From the NCBI GenBank assembly GCA_964483985.1, contig CAZADS010000078.1:1-54149 (forward strand): a DNA stretch of 54,149 bases, in the 5' to 3' direction. Shown piece after piece: positions 8,400-17,835 of the stretch. Position numbers and translations under genes: made by a program. How positions within the stretch are numbered: position 1 is the first letter of the stretch; every line of letters begins with the position of its first letter. Under the pieces are notes generated by a model. The model saw only the letters and a list, made by a program, of their open reading frames with translations. It was not told the origin of the DNA and ran no database searches. Source of the stretch: CAZADS01 sp964483985. Its GTDB lineage: Bacteria > Pseudomonadota > Alphaproteobacteria > Thalassobaculales > Thalassobaculaceae.

Positions 8400-9569
8400 T
8401 TAATAAGATTTAGGTAATCCAAGAACCCGTTCAGCTAAGTAACTTAGCACGAGTTGAGGGCTAATGGGAGCAATACGGGTTACCATAACTTCCCTTAAAT
8501 AACGTTCGACCTGATATTCCTTGGCGTAGCCAAAACCACCATGGGTCATTACAGCTGTCTGGCAGGCGTCAAAGCCAGCCTCAGCGGCTAAAAATTTGGA
8601 AGCATTAGCTTCCGCGCCACACGGGTCCCCTTTGTCGAACAGGGAAGCCGCTTTCATAGTCATTAGATTTGCTGCTTCTAATTCTGCCCAACATTTGGCT
8701 AGCGGGTGCTGGATGCTCTGATTTTTTCCAATAGGTCGACCGAATACTATCCGTTCTTTGGCATATTGAGTGGCTCTAGCAAGAGCTGCCCGCCCTATGC
8801 CGATCGCTTCGGCGGCGATGAGAATACGTTCTGGATTCATGCCCTCTAGAATGTAACGAAAGCCCATCCCTTCTTGGCCAATACGGTCCTCAATTGGTAC
8901 TTTTAAGCCATCGATAAATAGCATATTACTATCGACCGCTTTTCGGCCCATTTTATCGATTTCTCGCACTTCAACTCGATCTCGGTCTAAATCAGTATAA
9001 AATAAAGTCAGGCCTTCTGTTGGTTTTCTGACGTCGTCTATGTCTGTAGTTCGGGTCAGAAGTAAAACTTTGTCTGCTACTTGTGCAGTCGAAATCCATA
9101 TTTTAGAGCCATTAACGACATATCCATTTCCATCGGGTGTCGCCTTGGTTTTTAATTTAGTAGTGTCCAGACCCACGTTTGGCTCAGTAACGGCAAAACA
9201 GGCTTTTTCTTTGCCCTGAATTAGAGGAGGTAGAAAGCGCTCACGTTGTTCTTCATTTCCAAAAAGTTCAACCGGCTTCAAGCCAAATATGTTCATATGA
9301 AGTGCGGATGCACCGCTCATACCAGCTCCAGACTCTGCGACAGCTTGCATCATTAGCGATGCTTCAGTAATGCCCAATCCGGCCCCGCCATATTTTTCTG
9401 GCATAGCGATGCCCAACCAACCATCTTTTGCAAACGCACTATAGAACTCTTCTGGGAAACCACCATTCTTGTCTTTTTCCAACCAATACTCATCGGTAAA
9501 TTCGTGCGCCACTTTTAAGATTGTATCCCGTATTGTCTGTTGGTTTTCACTGAGATTAAAGTTCATCAC
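8400..9569 (-). CDS. Acyl-CoA dehydrogenase
   Basis: This is an FAD-dependent acyl-CoA dehydrogenase of 389 aa, oxidising an acyl-CoA to the 2-enoyl-CoA and passing electrons to ETF. The FAD/substrate blocks AVTEPNVGLDTTKL and NGSKIWIST, and the C-terminal THGGFGYAKEYQVERYLRE, are present. The usual C-terminal catalytic Glu (EGT motif) is absent: the aligned stretch reads APISPQ. Instead E247 in NPERIL sits where isovaleryl- and long-chain acyl-CoA dehydrogenases carry their base, so the enzyme is probably active and of that subtype. The start is either GTG 9569 or ATG 9566, after AAAGGAAAG. It overlaps the NUDIX gene stop, the last gene of the cluster. Confidence 0.9.
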   Translation of the reverse strand: MMNFNLSENQQTIRDTILKVAHEFTDEYWLEKDKNGGFPEEFYSAFAKDGWLGIAMPEKYGGAGLGITEASLMMQAVAESGAGMSGASALHMNIFGLKPVELFGNEEQRERFLPPLIQGKEKACFAVTEPNVGLDTTKLKTKATPDGNGYVVNGSKIWISTAQVADKVLLLTRTTDIDDVRKPTEGLTLFYTDLDRDRVEVREIDKMGRKAVDSNMLFIDGLKVPIEDRIGQEGMGFRYILEGMNPERILIAAEAIGIGRAALARATQYAKERIVFGRPIGKNQSIQHPLAKCWAELEAANLMTMKAASLFDKGDPCGAEANASKFLAAEAGFDACQTAVMTHGGFGYAKEYQVERYLREVMVTRIAPISPQLVLSYLAERVLGLPKSY

Positions 9570-10432
9570 GTAACTTTCCTTTTTGACTTAGATGTTTGCT
9601 CCGTTAGGGCTTTATCTGAGGCAGAATAATCAACTGTAGTTTCTGAGATGCCATATCCGGCTTCTATAGGTATTTTAAGGTGACGACCACCTTTTACCTC
9701 ATAAACTTCTGGCATTACTGTTATCACTTTCGAATTAATTGCAAGATTGATAGCTTCACTCACTGTTTTCGATTGACTAATTTTCTTAAGATTCATTCGG
9801 GTTGGGAAAACAATTCTGCGTTCCCCCAACTCCGCATCAGCGATTGCAACTGACGGTTTAATCCAAATTGTATCGAGCGTTTCTGAACCATCATGCGAGG
9901 CTGTTTGTCCATTAGGATGTTTGGCAATTAGAAAATGCGTATCAAAACGTTTGCGACTGGAGGGGGGGGTTATCCAGTGAGCAAACGGGATTAGAAGATC
10001 AGTCGCTAGTTCCAAATTTTCTTGCTTGACGATTTTTTCGAATGTTACCGTATTTGTTAGGAGTGCATTTCTATACTTCACTGAAATTATATTAGCATGT
10101 TCTTTGGGGATTATATCTCTGCTTCCAAAATTTCTAGCGTATAACAGGCCTGTTTCTTCGAATAATTCGCGAATACCGGCCACCCGAATAGCTTGCAAAT
10201 TAATTGGTAAATCTTTATTTAAAACGCATCGCCCTAATTCAATGATAGAGTAGTCCACTCCGTCGACTTTGCCCCCTGGGAATAACAACGCGCCACTAGC
10301 AAAATCCGCCTTTTGTGTTCTCTGAACCATTAGAACTTCCATGCCTTCTGGTGTGTCTCGTAAGGACATGACGGTTGCTGCGGGAATTGGTGAAACAGGT
10401 TCGAGTGGCAAGGTCTGTGCCTCAGATTTCAA
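9566..10432 (-). CDS. NUDIX hydrolase
   Basis: This is a 288-aa NUDIX protein. The core helix GIRELFEETGLL (about residues 86-97) carries the metal-binding REXXEE, with LFPGGKVD just before it. The long spacing and the insertion after the box resemble the NUDT19/CoA-diphosphatase-like group. Hydrolysis of a CoA ester or CoA itself is therefore attractive in this CoA-thioester cluster, but the substrate is inferred. The start is TTG 10432, supported by AAGGAG seven bases upstream. It overlaps the downstream acyl-CoA dehydrogenase gene by about 4 nt and follows the enoyl-CoA hydratase gene by 11 nt, so translation is probably coupled. Confidence 0.82.
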   Translation of the reverse strand: MKSEAQTLPLEPVSPIPAATVMSLRDTPEGMEVLMVQRTQKADFASGALLFPGGKVDGVDYSIIELGRCVLNKDLPINLQAIRVAGIRELFEETGLLYARNFGSRDIIPKEHANIISVKYRNALLTNTVTFEKIVKQENLELATDLLIPFAHWITPPSSRKRFDTHFLIAKHPNGQTASHDGSETLDTIWIKPSVAIADAELGERRIVFPTRMNLKKISQSKTVSEAINLAINSKVITVMPEVYEVKGGRHLKIPIEAGYGISETTVDYSASDKALTEQTSKSKRKVT

Positions 10433-10443
10433 AATTATACTCC

Positions 10444-11253
10444 TTAAACTGGGCTATTTTTTGGAAAGCTTGGGCGGCGTTTATCCAAATGAGCGGCTAA
10501 ACCTTCGCGAGCTTCTGGGCCGGTGAAACCAAGCATTTCTAGGGCGGTAGATGTATCGAAAGCCGGGCCAGCCATCCGGTACCAGTTGTTTAGTGCATAT
10601 TTGGTCCATCGAATAGCACTCTGGGCACCTTCGGCAAGTTTTGTAGCGACATCCAGAGCTTTTTGCTGTAATTCGCTGTCCTCGACGCACAGAGACACTA
10701 GACCAATGCGTTCGGCTTCCTCGCCATTTACAGATTCACACATTAAAAGCAGATATTTTGCTTTTGCCATGCCGCATAATAAAGGCCAGTTTATCACGGC
10801 AGAATCACCGGCGGCTACACCTAGTCTGGTGTGTCCGTCCACAATTTTTGCTCGTTTCCCAGCGATTGAAATATCAGCTAATAGTCCAGCGACTAATCCT
10901 GCTCCCACTGCTGGACCGTTTAACGCAGAAACGACTGGTTTAGAGCAATTTACGATGTTGTAAACGAGATCTCGAGCTTCTTTCCAGGCCTTTGCACGAG
11001 CGTCATAATCATCGATGATGTTTTGAATCATCGTGAAATCGCCACCAGATGAGAAGGCTTTTCCAGCGCCTGTAAGAATTACCGAATTAATGGACGGATC
11101 ATCGTCTATATCGCGCCAAATATACGCGAGCTCTCTATGTCCGGTTTCGTCTAAGGAGTTATATGTTTCTGGGCGATCGAAAGTGATTCTAAGAACACGG
11201 TCAACCGGCCGGTCAAGTTTTAATTGTTGGTATTTGGTGATCTCAATCGGCAT
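10444..11253 (-). CDS. Enoyl-CoA hydratase/isomerase (crotonase family)
   Basis: This 269-aa crotonase-fold enzyme is likely to hydrate or isomerise an unsaturated acyl-CoA. The oxyanion-hole segments ILTGAGKAFSSGGDF (about 60-74) and SALNGPAVGAGLVAGLLADISIAG (about 111-134) are clear. The segment RLGVAAGDSAVINWPLLCG follows, at the place where hydratases often carry a catalytic Glu. Here the local motif is AAGDS, so the exact reaction is uncertain. AAGGA precedes the ATG. It lies mid-cluster between the double hot-dog dehydratase gene (110 nt upstream) and the NUDIX gene. Confidence 0.87.
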   Translation of the reverse strand: MPIEITKYQQLKLDRPVDRVLRITFDRPETYNSLDETGHRELAYIWRDIDDDPSINSVILTGAGKAFSSGGDFTMIQNIIDDYDARAKAWKEARDLVYNIVNCSKPVVSALNGPAVGAGLVAGLLADISIAGKRAKIVDGHTRLGVAAGDSAVINWPLLCGMAKAKYLLLMCESVNGEEAERIGLVSLCVEDSELQQKALDVATKLAEGAQSAIRWTKYALNNWYRMAGPAFDTSTALEMLGFTGPEAREGLAAHLDKRRPSFPKNSPV

Positions 11254-11363
11254 AAGTGTTCCTTCATTGGTTTGCTTTGATCATAGAAAATAACATGGTA
11301 TTCTAATGAGCTTTGCTAAAAGCCACGATGGTTGAAAAAGCGGGATAAATTTTTATTTTTACC

Positions 11364-12515
11364 CTATATATTTTTCCTCCTTGGTAATTGGGCAATAGCT
11401 TTGCCTATCACCGAGAGTTCGCCATCTTGGTTTTTTGCTTCTTGGGAAATTTCGACGAAACCGTCGTTGGCGTTTTCGAATTTTTGGGTAACAACTCCGT
11501 CAATGAAAAGGGTATCACCCTCTGGATTATGGCGACGAATTTTAGTGTCTGAGGAGGTTAAAAATCCGTCGTCGCCAATCCAATTGGTTATATGGTGTGT
11601 CATCCAAGAACATCTTTCTGGGCCATAATCATATGCACCTGGAGCTCCTACTTTAGTCGCGAATTCGTTTTCCCAGTGAACGCGCTCAGGGCAATCGGGT
11701 ATATTAAAGCGATTTGGTATCCCTAATCCCTTATGTCGGTTTATCTGTTTCCATGCGAGTTTGTTAGCACGGATGTAGAGTCCCCCCCACCCTTGGGCAT
11801 AGGCAATAAACCCTGTTACCGTCATTGGTCCTTTAACCATACGGGGTAATTTCTCGCCAACATTGGTATCTTCAAAAAACCGTGGCTTTGAGCCGCGGAT
11901 ACTTTCATTTTCGTAATAGCTGAAAATTTCGTCTAATTCTTGTTTAGAATAACGTTTTTCTGCCCTAGATTTTTCAATCGTGTATTTGGTGCCTTGTTCA
12001 CGTGCGGAGTCGCGTTCGGTTCGAAAGCACCAACTGTCGCATTCTGCGACTAATGCGCCGTCATGATTATAGAAATCGACATGATAAATCTGCTGTATGG
12101 CTCTGCCCGAAAACTGAGTTTCATGTTCTACCAAGTCTTTTAGATGGGATTCTGTTGAAATTTCATCGTTTCGGTGAACCGGTTGATGCCATATCCAATT
12201 AGCTCCAGCCCACATCGCATGGACACCTGGTAACCCACCAACGTACCCGGATGCAATTCGGCTGGTCGCAAAAAGGAAAGATGGAAGCGCTATCACCCCA
12301 TTATATCGCGTGTGACTTGCGTAATCAGGCTCGCACCAAAGAGGATTGTCGTCGCCTATACCATGGGCATAGTGCCGGATATTATCCCGTGTCGCCTCGA
12401 AGCACCAAGGTTCTGGGTCGTGCGAAATTTTGATTCCTAACCGCTGTCGCAGTTCGTCCAAGCCGGTTTCAGTTATACGAGGAAATTCCTGAGTCGAGTT
12501 TTTATTTTTGATCAC
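11364..12515 (-). CDS. Double hot-dog acyl dehydratase (FAS1-like/MaoC type)
   Basis: This 383-aa protein belongs to the acyl dehydratase group with two tandem hot-dog domains. The first domain (about 35-170) begins with the FAS1-like DNIRHYAHGIGDDNPLWCEPDYA, where the D/H pair is expected for hydratase chemistry. The second (about 215-375) has a MaoC-like core, including DTKIRRHNPEGDTLFIDGVV. It probably adds or removes water on a CoA ester. The start is GTG 12515, whose first base is the last base of the upstream synthetase stop codon (TAGTG), so translation is tightly coupled. The true substrate is unknown. Confidence 0.8.
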   Translation of the reverse strand: MIKNKNSTQEFPRITETGLDELRQRLGIKISHDPEPWCFEATRDNIRHYAHGIGDDNPLWCEPDYASHTRYNGVIALPSFLFATSRIASGYVGGLPGVHAMWAGANWIWHQPVHRNDEISTESHLKDLVEHETQFSGRAIQQIYHVDFYNHDGALVAECDSWCFRTERDSAREQGTKYTIEKSRAEKRYSKQELDEIFSYYENESIRGSKPRFFEDTNVGEKLPRMVKGPMTVTGFIAYAQGWGGLYIRANKLAWKQINRHKGLGIPNRFNIPDCPERVHWENEFATKVGAPGAYDYGPERCSWMTHHITNWIGDDGFLTSSDTKIRRHNPEGDTLFIDGVVTQKFENANDGFVEISQEAKNQDGELSVIGKAIAQLPRRKNI

Positions 12516-14062
12516 TAATCTTCCTTAAAAGTTCGTTCTGCATCTCTAAGTGCTTTCCTGTTGACTTTCCCTGCAGGGGTTTTGGGTAAATCATCAACAA
12601 TTGCCACGATTCGGGGGTATTCATGTTTACTTAAGCGCTCTCGTGCAAATTTCTGCAATTCGTTAGTAAAACTCTCACTAGCGTTTCGGGGAGATGTAAT
12701 GAATGCTTTCACGATTTGGCCCCGGGTCTCATTCGGTACACCTATTGCGGCGGCCTCATTTACATCTGGATGTTTCAAGAGGACATCTTCTATTTCGATA
12801 GCACTCATGGTCCACCCAGCCGAAATAATAACATCGTCCGCTCTACCGTGATGGAAATAGTATCCCTCATCATCAAAGCTCCCTAGGTCTTTAACCCGAA
12901 ACCAATTTTCTCCTTTCCTAAGCATGATTTCGCCAATCTCCCCCGCGGAACATTGGTTGCCGTGATTATCTAGAATTGCTATCTCACAACCTGGGAGCGG
13001 TTTGCCCAAAGAGCCCGTTTTTACAGGTAGGTCTTTAGCACCAGGGTAATTAGCTATGATAACACCAACTTCGGTAGAACCATAAATACTGCAGACTTCA
13101 TGTCCAAATACTTTTTTAGCCCAAAGAGCCGTTTCTGAGTCTAATGGTTCACCAGTGAATGAAAGTTTTTGTAAGGAAAAATAGCGAGTTTGGTGGTCGT
13201 TGTGGTTTCGCATCATTCTATAATGTGTTGCGGCGGCTGATAAGTTGGTTATTTGGAATTCTTCAATAGCATTAAGCAGCCGGCCTGGATCGAATTTTCC
13301 AGCATAGCAGGAAATTTCGACCCCAAGAGCTAACGGGGCGAGTGTGCCATGCCATAGTCCATGTCCCCAAGCGGGTGATGAGGGACACATATAACGGTCA
13401 CCGGGCCGTACTCCTGTAGCATAAAGGGCTGCTATGATTACCGTAACGATGGCTCTATGTCGATGCTTAACGGCTTCAGGGAATTCCCGAGATGTACCAG
13501 AAGTATACTGGAACATAGCCATATCAGAAGCCGTGGTTTCTGCCAGAAAATCAATGGGTTGTAACTTAATATCGTTTAGGAGAAATTTATCGGCAAAAAC
13601 TGTATCGACCCCATAGGCGCCGTCCAATTCGCTTTTTTCTGGGGTAAGAATTAACATTTTGGGTAAACAATCATTTAAGCGCTTGGCAAGCCCATCCGAT
13701 CCAAAAGCTGTAAATAATGGCACTGCGACTGCACCACATTTCATAGTGCCAAATAAGGCGGCGTAGAAAAAGAGAGACGGATCGAGCATGATAGCCACCC
13801 TATCTCCTTTCCTGATGCCTCGTTGCACAAGCCAGTTTGCAAATTGGCTGGATAGGTCGGAAAGATCTCCAAACGTGAAGTTTTGGTTGCTACCATCGCT
13901 ATGTGCGATTCGAATTGCAACTCGATTTCGTTTATGACGATCTAGACATTCGGTGGCTATATTTAGGCGTTTTGGATCACCATTAAACAAGTCCCAAAGA
14001 GCTTGTTTGGAAAAATGTTTTTGGGCGTCCGCGTAGGTAATAAAATCAGTGAGTTTCATCAT
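12515..14062 (-). CDS. AMP-dependent acyl-CoA synthetase
   Basis: This ANL-superfamily ligase activates a carboxylic acid to acyl-AMP and then acyl-CoA. I choose ATG 14062 (515 aa, MMKLTDFITYADAQ) over the longer frame, because GAAAGAG lies just upstream and the extra N-terminus would run back into the CoA-transferase gene. Typical blocks are SIYGSTEVG, the GRADDVIISAGW hinge, and the C-terminal PKTPAGKVNRKAL with the catalytic Lys. The phosphate loop is unusual: YTSGTSREFPEAVKHRH in place of the common YTSGTTGxPKGV. It shares the cluster with a CaiB transferase, giving two ways to make the CoA ester. Confidence 0.88.
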   Translation of the reverse strand: MMKLTDFITYADAQKHFSKQALWDLFNGDPKRLNIATECLDRHKRNRVAIRIAHSDGSNQNFTFGDLSDLSSQFANWLVQRGIRKGDRVAIMLDPSLFFYAALFGTMKCGAVAVPLFTAFGSDGLAKRLNDCLPKMLILTPEKSELDGAYGVDTVFADKFLLNDIKLQPIDFLAETTASDMAMFQYTSGTSREFPEAVKHRHRAIVTVIIAALYATGVRPGDRYMCPSSPAWGHGLWHGTLAPLALGVEISCYAGKFDPGRLLNAIEEFQITNLSAAATHYRMMRNHNDHQTRYFSLQKLSFTGEPLDSETALWAKKVFGHEVCSIYGSTEVGVIIANYPGAKDLPVKTGSLGKPLPGCEIAILDNHGNQCSAGEIGEIMLRKGENWFRVKDLGSFDDEGYYFHHGRADDVIISAGWTMSAIEIEDVLLKHPDVNEAAAIGVPNETRGQIVKAFITSPRNASESFTNELQKFARERLSKHEYPRIVAIVDDLPKTPAGKVNRKALRDAERTFKED

Positions 14063-15278
14063 AAACTCTTTCTGATTTTGTGGCAGTAGCATTGCCATTG
14101 ATATTGGCAACTTCATCGTTGGAAAAACCGATTGCTGTAAGAATTTCGATTGTATGTTCGCCAAGTGCCGGCGCAGAATTTCGCAACGTCCCAGGAGATT
14201 TAGAAAAATCGATCGGTAATGCAGTCGTTAAAATATCACCCTCATGTGAATCAGTCAGAGTCCTGAAAAAATTTGTTTCCTTTAAATAATCGTCGTCCAT
14301 CATTTCGTCCAGTTCGATAACTGGACCGTTCGGTAGGTCTGCTTTGTCGAGAGCCCTAAAAGCTTCTTCGGTGGTGAATTCTGACAAAGCGGTTGCAAGA
14401 TGAGATTGCAATTCTGCTATATTATTGGCTCTGTCGGCTAGGTACGTGAAACGTCGATCTTCGATGAGCTCAGATCTACCAATGGCTTCAAGTAAACGAT
14501 GCCATTGGTCGTCAGTGTGGGCAAGAACACAAACCATTCCATCTTTCGTTTTATAAGGAATGCGATAGGGCGATAGTGCGCGAGGATAACCAAGACCCGT
14601 CTTTTCGCCTTGAGTGCCACGCCATAGGTGTGTGGTTAGGTTAAAAGCCAGCATAGTTTCGAGCATTGGGACGTGAACTTCTTGGCCCTGCCCGGTTCGT
14701 TCCCTATGAAATAATGCCATCCCTATGGCAGATGCTAGAGTATGGCCGCAAAATTTATCGGTGATAGGCATTGGAACAAAACGGGCTTCTCCATTTGTAT
14801 GTTTAATCAGACTGACTAACCCGCTTTCACCTTGTATAACATCATCGTAGGCGGGTCGGCCGTCTTTTGGCCCGTCTTTTCGATACCCCGTGGCTGAAGC
14901 ATAAACGATTCTTGGGTTTAAAGCTGATAAATTGTTATAATCAATCCTTAATCTTTGTGCGGCAGCATGACGCATGTTGTGAACAAATACATCTGATTTC
15001 TTAAGTAGTCGGTCTAACGCTTCTTTGCAATTTGCTCTTTTAAGATCCAGTACCACACTTTTTTTATTTCGATTAGTTGTTTGAAAGAAAGGACCTAATA
15101 ATCCTGTTTTACTTGGCCCGATAAGGCGCATAGGGTCGCCTTCCGGAGTTTCAATTTTTATCACTTCAGCTCCCATATCGGCTAAAATTTGGGTGGCGAC
15201 GGGGCCGAGCACATTTATCGTTAGATCAATTACACGAACGCCCGTCAGCGGGCCTCGATTTTTGGGAGTTTTACTCAT
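14046..15278 (-). CDS. CaiB/BaiF (class III) CoA-transferase
   Basis: This 410-aa class III CoA-transferase moves CoA between carboxylic acids through a covalent Asp intermediate. Diagnostic blocks are GVRVIDLTINVLGPVATQ at the N-terminus, ADMGAEVIKIETPEGDPMR, NRNKKSVVLDLK, and PAYDDVIQGESG, which carries the nucleophilic Asp region. ATG 15278 is chosen; a TTG one codon upstream is also open. It overlaps the downstream synthetase start by about 17 nt and follows the hot-dog dehydratase by 6 nt. The acid pair it serves is unknown. Confidence 0.9.
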   Translation of the reverse strand: MSKTPKNRGPLTGVRVIDLTINVLGPVATQILADMGAEVIKIETPEGDPMRLIGPSKTGLLGPFFQTTNRNKKSVVLDLKRANCKEALDRLLKKSDVFVHNMRHAAAQRLRIDYNNLSALNPRIVYASATGYRKDGPKDGRPAYDDVIQGESGLVSLIKHTNGEARFVPMPITDKFCGHTLASAIGMALFHRERTGQGQEVHVPMLETMLAFNLTTHLWRGTQGEKTGLGYPRALSPYRIPYKTKDGMVCVLAHTDDQWHRLLEAIGRSELIEDRRFTYLADRANNIAELQSHLATALSEFTTEEAFRALDKADLPNGPVIELDEMMDDDYLKETNFFRTLTDSHEGDILTTALPIDFSKSPGTLRNSAPALGEHTIEILTAIGFSNDEVANINGNATATKSERVYDETH

Positions 15279-15284
15279 CAACAG

Positions 15285-15767
15285 TCACTCTTTTGGATCA
15301 CGGCATAAGGATTCGTCCTTACACTTCACCATGCGAAGTGGAGTGTAAGTAATTACTAGCTTTCCGTTTTGATTGACAATTTCATTTCGAGTTCGGATCA
15401 GGCCCCTACCTGGCTTCCGAGTTAATCGGGCTTCGATGACTTCACATTCTACATGTATTGTGTCACCGGCAAATGTTGGGCTATGAACATCTAGTTCCAT
15501 ATTTAAAAACGCAAATCCAGTATGTTGCATTGTTGACTGAACTAACAATCCCTCTGCAAAACTGTAGACCAAAGCTCCTGGCGATACTCGGCCCTGAATA
15601 TCACTATCAGTTTTGAGGAATTCGAGATCCACGAATAAATTTTCTACCATTCCGGTGGCATTTACGAAATTTGTGATGTCTGCTTCGGTGACTGTTCGCC
15701 CAATCGTTTTGAATTGCCGACCAACCGGCAATTCTTCAAAATGAAATCCAAGTCCCACTAATTCCAT
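15285..15767 (-). CDS. MaoC-like hot-dog dehydratase
   Basis: This is a single hot-dog domain protein of about 160 aa. It starts at ATG 15767 (MELVGLGFHFEEL), where a GGAG lies eight bases upstream; the open frame extends to 15833 without a better start. GRQFKTIGRTVTEADITNFVNATGM is the usual MaoC beginning, followed by VSPGALVYSFAEGLL and FAGDTIHVECEVIEARLTRKPGRG, typical of (R)-specific enoyl-CoA hydratases and mesaconyl-CoA hydratase relatives. It is the first gene of the seven-gene CoA cluster on this strand, 6 nt before the CaiB gene. Confidence 0.83.
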   Translation of the reverse strand: MELVGLGFHFEELPVGRQFKTIGRTVTEADITNFVNATGMVENLFVDLEFLKTDSDIQGRVSPGALVYSFAEGLLVQSTMQHTGFAFLNMELDVHSPTFAGDTIHVECEVIEARLTRKPGRGLIRTRNEIVNQNGKLVITYTPLRMVKCKDESLCRDPKE

Positions 15768-15957
15768 CCGCAATGCTCCAACTGTTATGTTCTGTAGGTG
15801 ATTAGTTATGCACGAATGAGTCACTCGCTGCATTAAAGTGTGTGCAAAATCGTATCGGTGATAATGAAAGAATTTCCAGATCAGGAAGCTAATTCGTATT
15901 CACATGGTCTATTTTAGTTTGGAAAAAATTATAAGTAATGAACCTTGAGTAACGTTG

Positions 15958-17592
15958 TTATATGTTTTGCATCTCCTTTAAAATAGCGAGTAGGCCCTCG
16001 GTTGAGGAATCACCTTCACTGAAACTGGTGTTTTTTTGAATAGTTGGAAGTAAATCCCTCGCCATTTGTTTCCCCAATTCAACACCCCATTGATCAAAAC
16101 TGTTGATCTCCCAAATGACACCTTGAACAAATACTTTGTGTTCATAAAGTGCTATTAACATCCCAAGTGTTTGGGGATCTAGGGTTTTAAAGAGAATCGT
16201 AGTGGACGGGCGATTTCCTGTAAATGTTCGATGAGAAGCAAGCTTTGCAGCCTGCTTTGTATCCGATCCCCTATCGCGCATAAAAGCGATCGCTTCTTCT
16301 CGAGTCCGGCCGGTCATAAGAGCTTGAGACTGGGATAAGCAATTTGCTATTAATCTATCCTGATGCTGAGGCATATGTTGATGACTAGTGGCTGCTAGTA
16401 AAAAATCGCACGGGACTATTTCGGTGCCCTGATGCAGTAATTGAAAAAAAGAATGTTGGGCATTTGTACCAGCATCTCCCCACAGAATGCCGGCGGTTCG
16501 CTTTTTCACAGAATCACCATCTTCTCGTATGGATTTTCCATTCGATTCCATTTCGAGTTGTTGCACGTGGGCTATAAATCGATTCAAACGTTGTTGATAG
16601 GGAATAATAGCGTGTGTAGAAAAACCTAAAACCGAACGATACCAGATACCAATAAGGCCAAGTACTACTGGAATATTTGAAGATAAAGGTGCGTTAAGAA
16701 AATGTTCATCCATCTTACGAGCACCAAGTAATAAGTCTGAGAACCTTTCTGGGCCGATAGAAATAGCAATAGGGAGACCAATTGCCGACCAAAGGGAATA
16801 ACGACCTCCAACCCAATTCCATATAGGAAATGAACGTTCTTCAGGAATGCCAAATTCATGTACTAAATTTGGATTGCTTGAAATGGCAGTAAAATGCTGT
16901 GGGACCGCGTGCTCGCCTAATTGACTAGTTATCCAGTCACGGGCAGACTTTGCATTTAGCATCGTTTCCTGGGTATCGAACGATTTAGAGGCGATCAAAA
17001 ACAACGTTGTGGCGGGATCAAGGTAACGAAGTGTGTCATATAAATGTGCTCCATCAACATTACTTACAAAATGCATAGTTAATTCATCATCATGGTATGG
17101 ACTGAGGGCTTCCGTGATTGCAGCGGGACCCAACACAGAGCCACCTATTCCAATTTGAACAATATTACGAAATCGCCCACCTGTGCCGCGGCAGTCTCCA
17201 GACCGCACCTCATTGGCAAATTGAAAAATTTTATCAAGAGCAGCATGTATTTCTGATACTATGTTTACTCCGTTTAGGGTGATGACGGACTCTCGAGGGG
17301 CTCTTAATGCCGTATGAAGGACAGCTCGGTCTTCAGTTTTATTAATTTTATCGCCAGAAAACATTGCATCACGTTTTGCTGTTAAATTGGTGGATTTAGC
17401 CAAATACAGTAAAAGTCGCATGGTTTCGCTATTTATTAAATTTTTTGAAAAATCTATAAATAAATCGAGTAGTCGAAGCGAAAACGAATTGAACCGTTCA
17501 GGATCATGCGTAAAATGCTCCATGAGCGAAATTTTTGAAATTTCTTGCTTGTGTCGCTCCAGTTCCTGCCATGCGGATTCGATATTATTCAT
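15958..17592 (-). CDS. pgi: Glucose-6-phosphate isomerase
   Basis: This is a 544-aa phosphoglucose isomerase, interconverting glucose-6-phosphate and fructose-6-phosphate in the cytoplasm. Family blocks are IGIGGSVLGPAAI, the phosphate-binding SKSFDTQETMLNA, GGRYSLWSAIGLP, MESNGKSIREDG, and WGDAGTNAQHSFFQLLHQG with the catalytic Glu/His region. The C-terminal block is NSFDQWGVELGKQMA. Length matches the bacterial family. GGAACC lies before the ATG. It stands alone on the minus strand, upstream of the CoA cluster by 124 nt. No other glycolytic genes are nearby. Confidence 0.96.
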   Translation of the reverse strand: MNNIESAWQELERHKQEISKISLMEHFTHDPERFNSFSLRLLDLFIDFSKNLINSETMRLLLYLAKSTNLTAKRDAMFSGDKINKTEDRAVLHTALRAPRESVITLNGVNIVSEIHAALDKIFQFANEVRSGDCRGTGGRFRNIVQIGIGGSVLGPAAITEALSPYHDDELTMHFVSNVDGAHLYDTLRYLDPATTLFLIASKSFDTQETMLNAKSARDWITSQLGEHAVPQHFTAISSNPNLVHEFGIPEERSFPIWNWVGGRYSLWSAIGLPIAISIGPERFSDLLLGARKMDEHFLNAPLSSNIPVVLGLIGIWYRSVLGFSTHAIIPYQQRLNRFIAHVQQLEMESNGKSIREDGDSVKKRTAGILWGDAGTNAQHSFFQLLHQGTEIVPCDFLLAATSHQHMPQHQDRLIANCLSQSQALMTGRTREEAIAFMRDRGSDTKQAAKLASHRTFTGNRPSTTILFKTLDPQTLGMLIALYEHKVFVQGVIWEINSFDQWGVELGKQMARDLLPTIQKNTSFSEGDSSTEGLLAILKEMQNI

Positions 17593-17835
17593 TTTGGTTC
17601 CAATCTAGTTGATAGGCATACCAATGTGTTCAAGTAAAAGCGAGTTTATGATAATTTTTTAAATATATTTTTTTAATAAAATTCATATCTATTTCAAATT
17701 AATCTGATAGTACTCCTGGCTTTCAGAACTTTTTTACTAGTGGTGAGCTATTCATGGCTTTATTTTAGCAATATGATTGTTAACACTGATGTTCTTCCAT
17801 CAGTTGTTCGAATTTTGCTAAAGAAAGCTTAGGAA

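Noticed and set aside
14062..14164. N-terminal extension of the acyl-CoA synthetase frame
   Set aside because: It lies wholly inside the CaiB gene in another frame and has no ribosome site; ATG 14062 has one.
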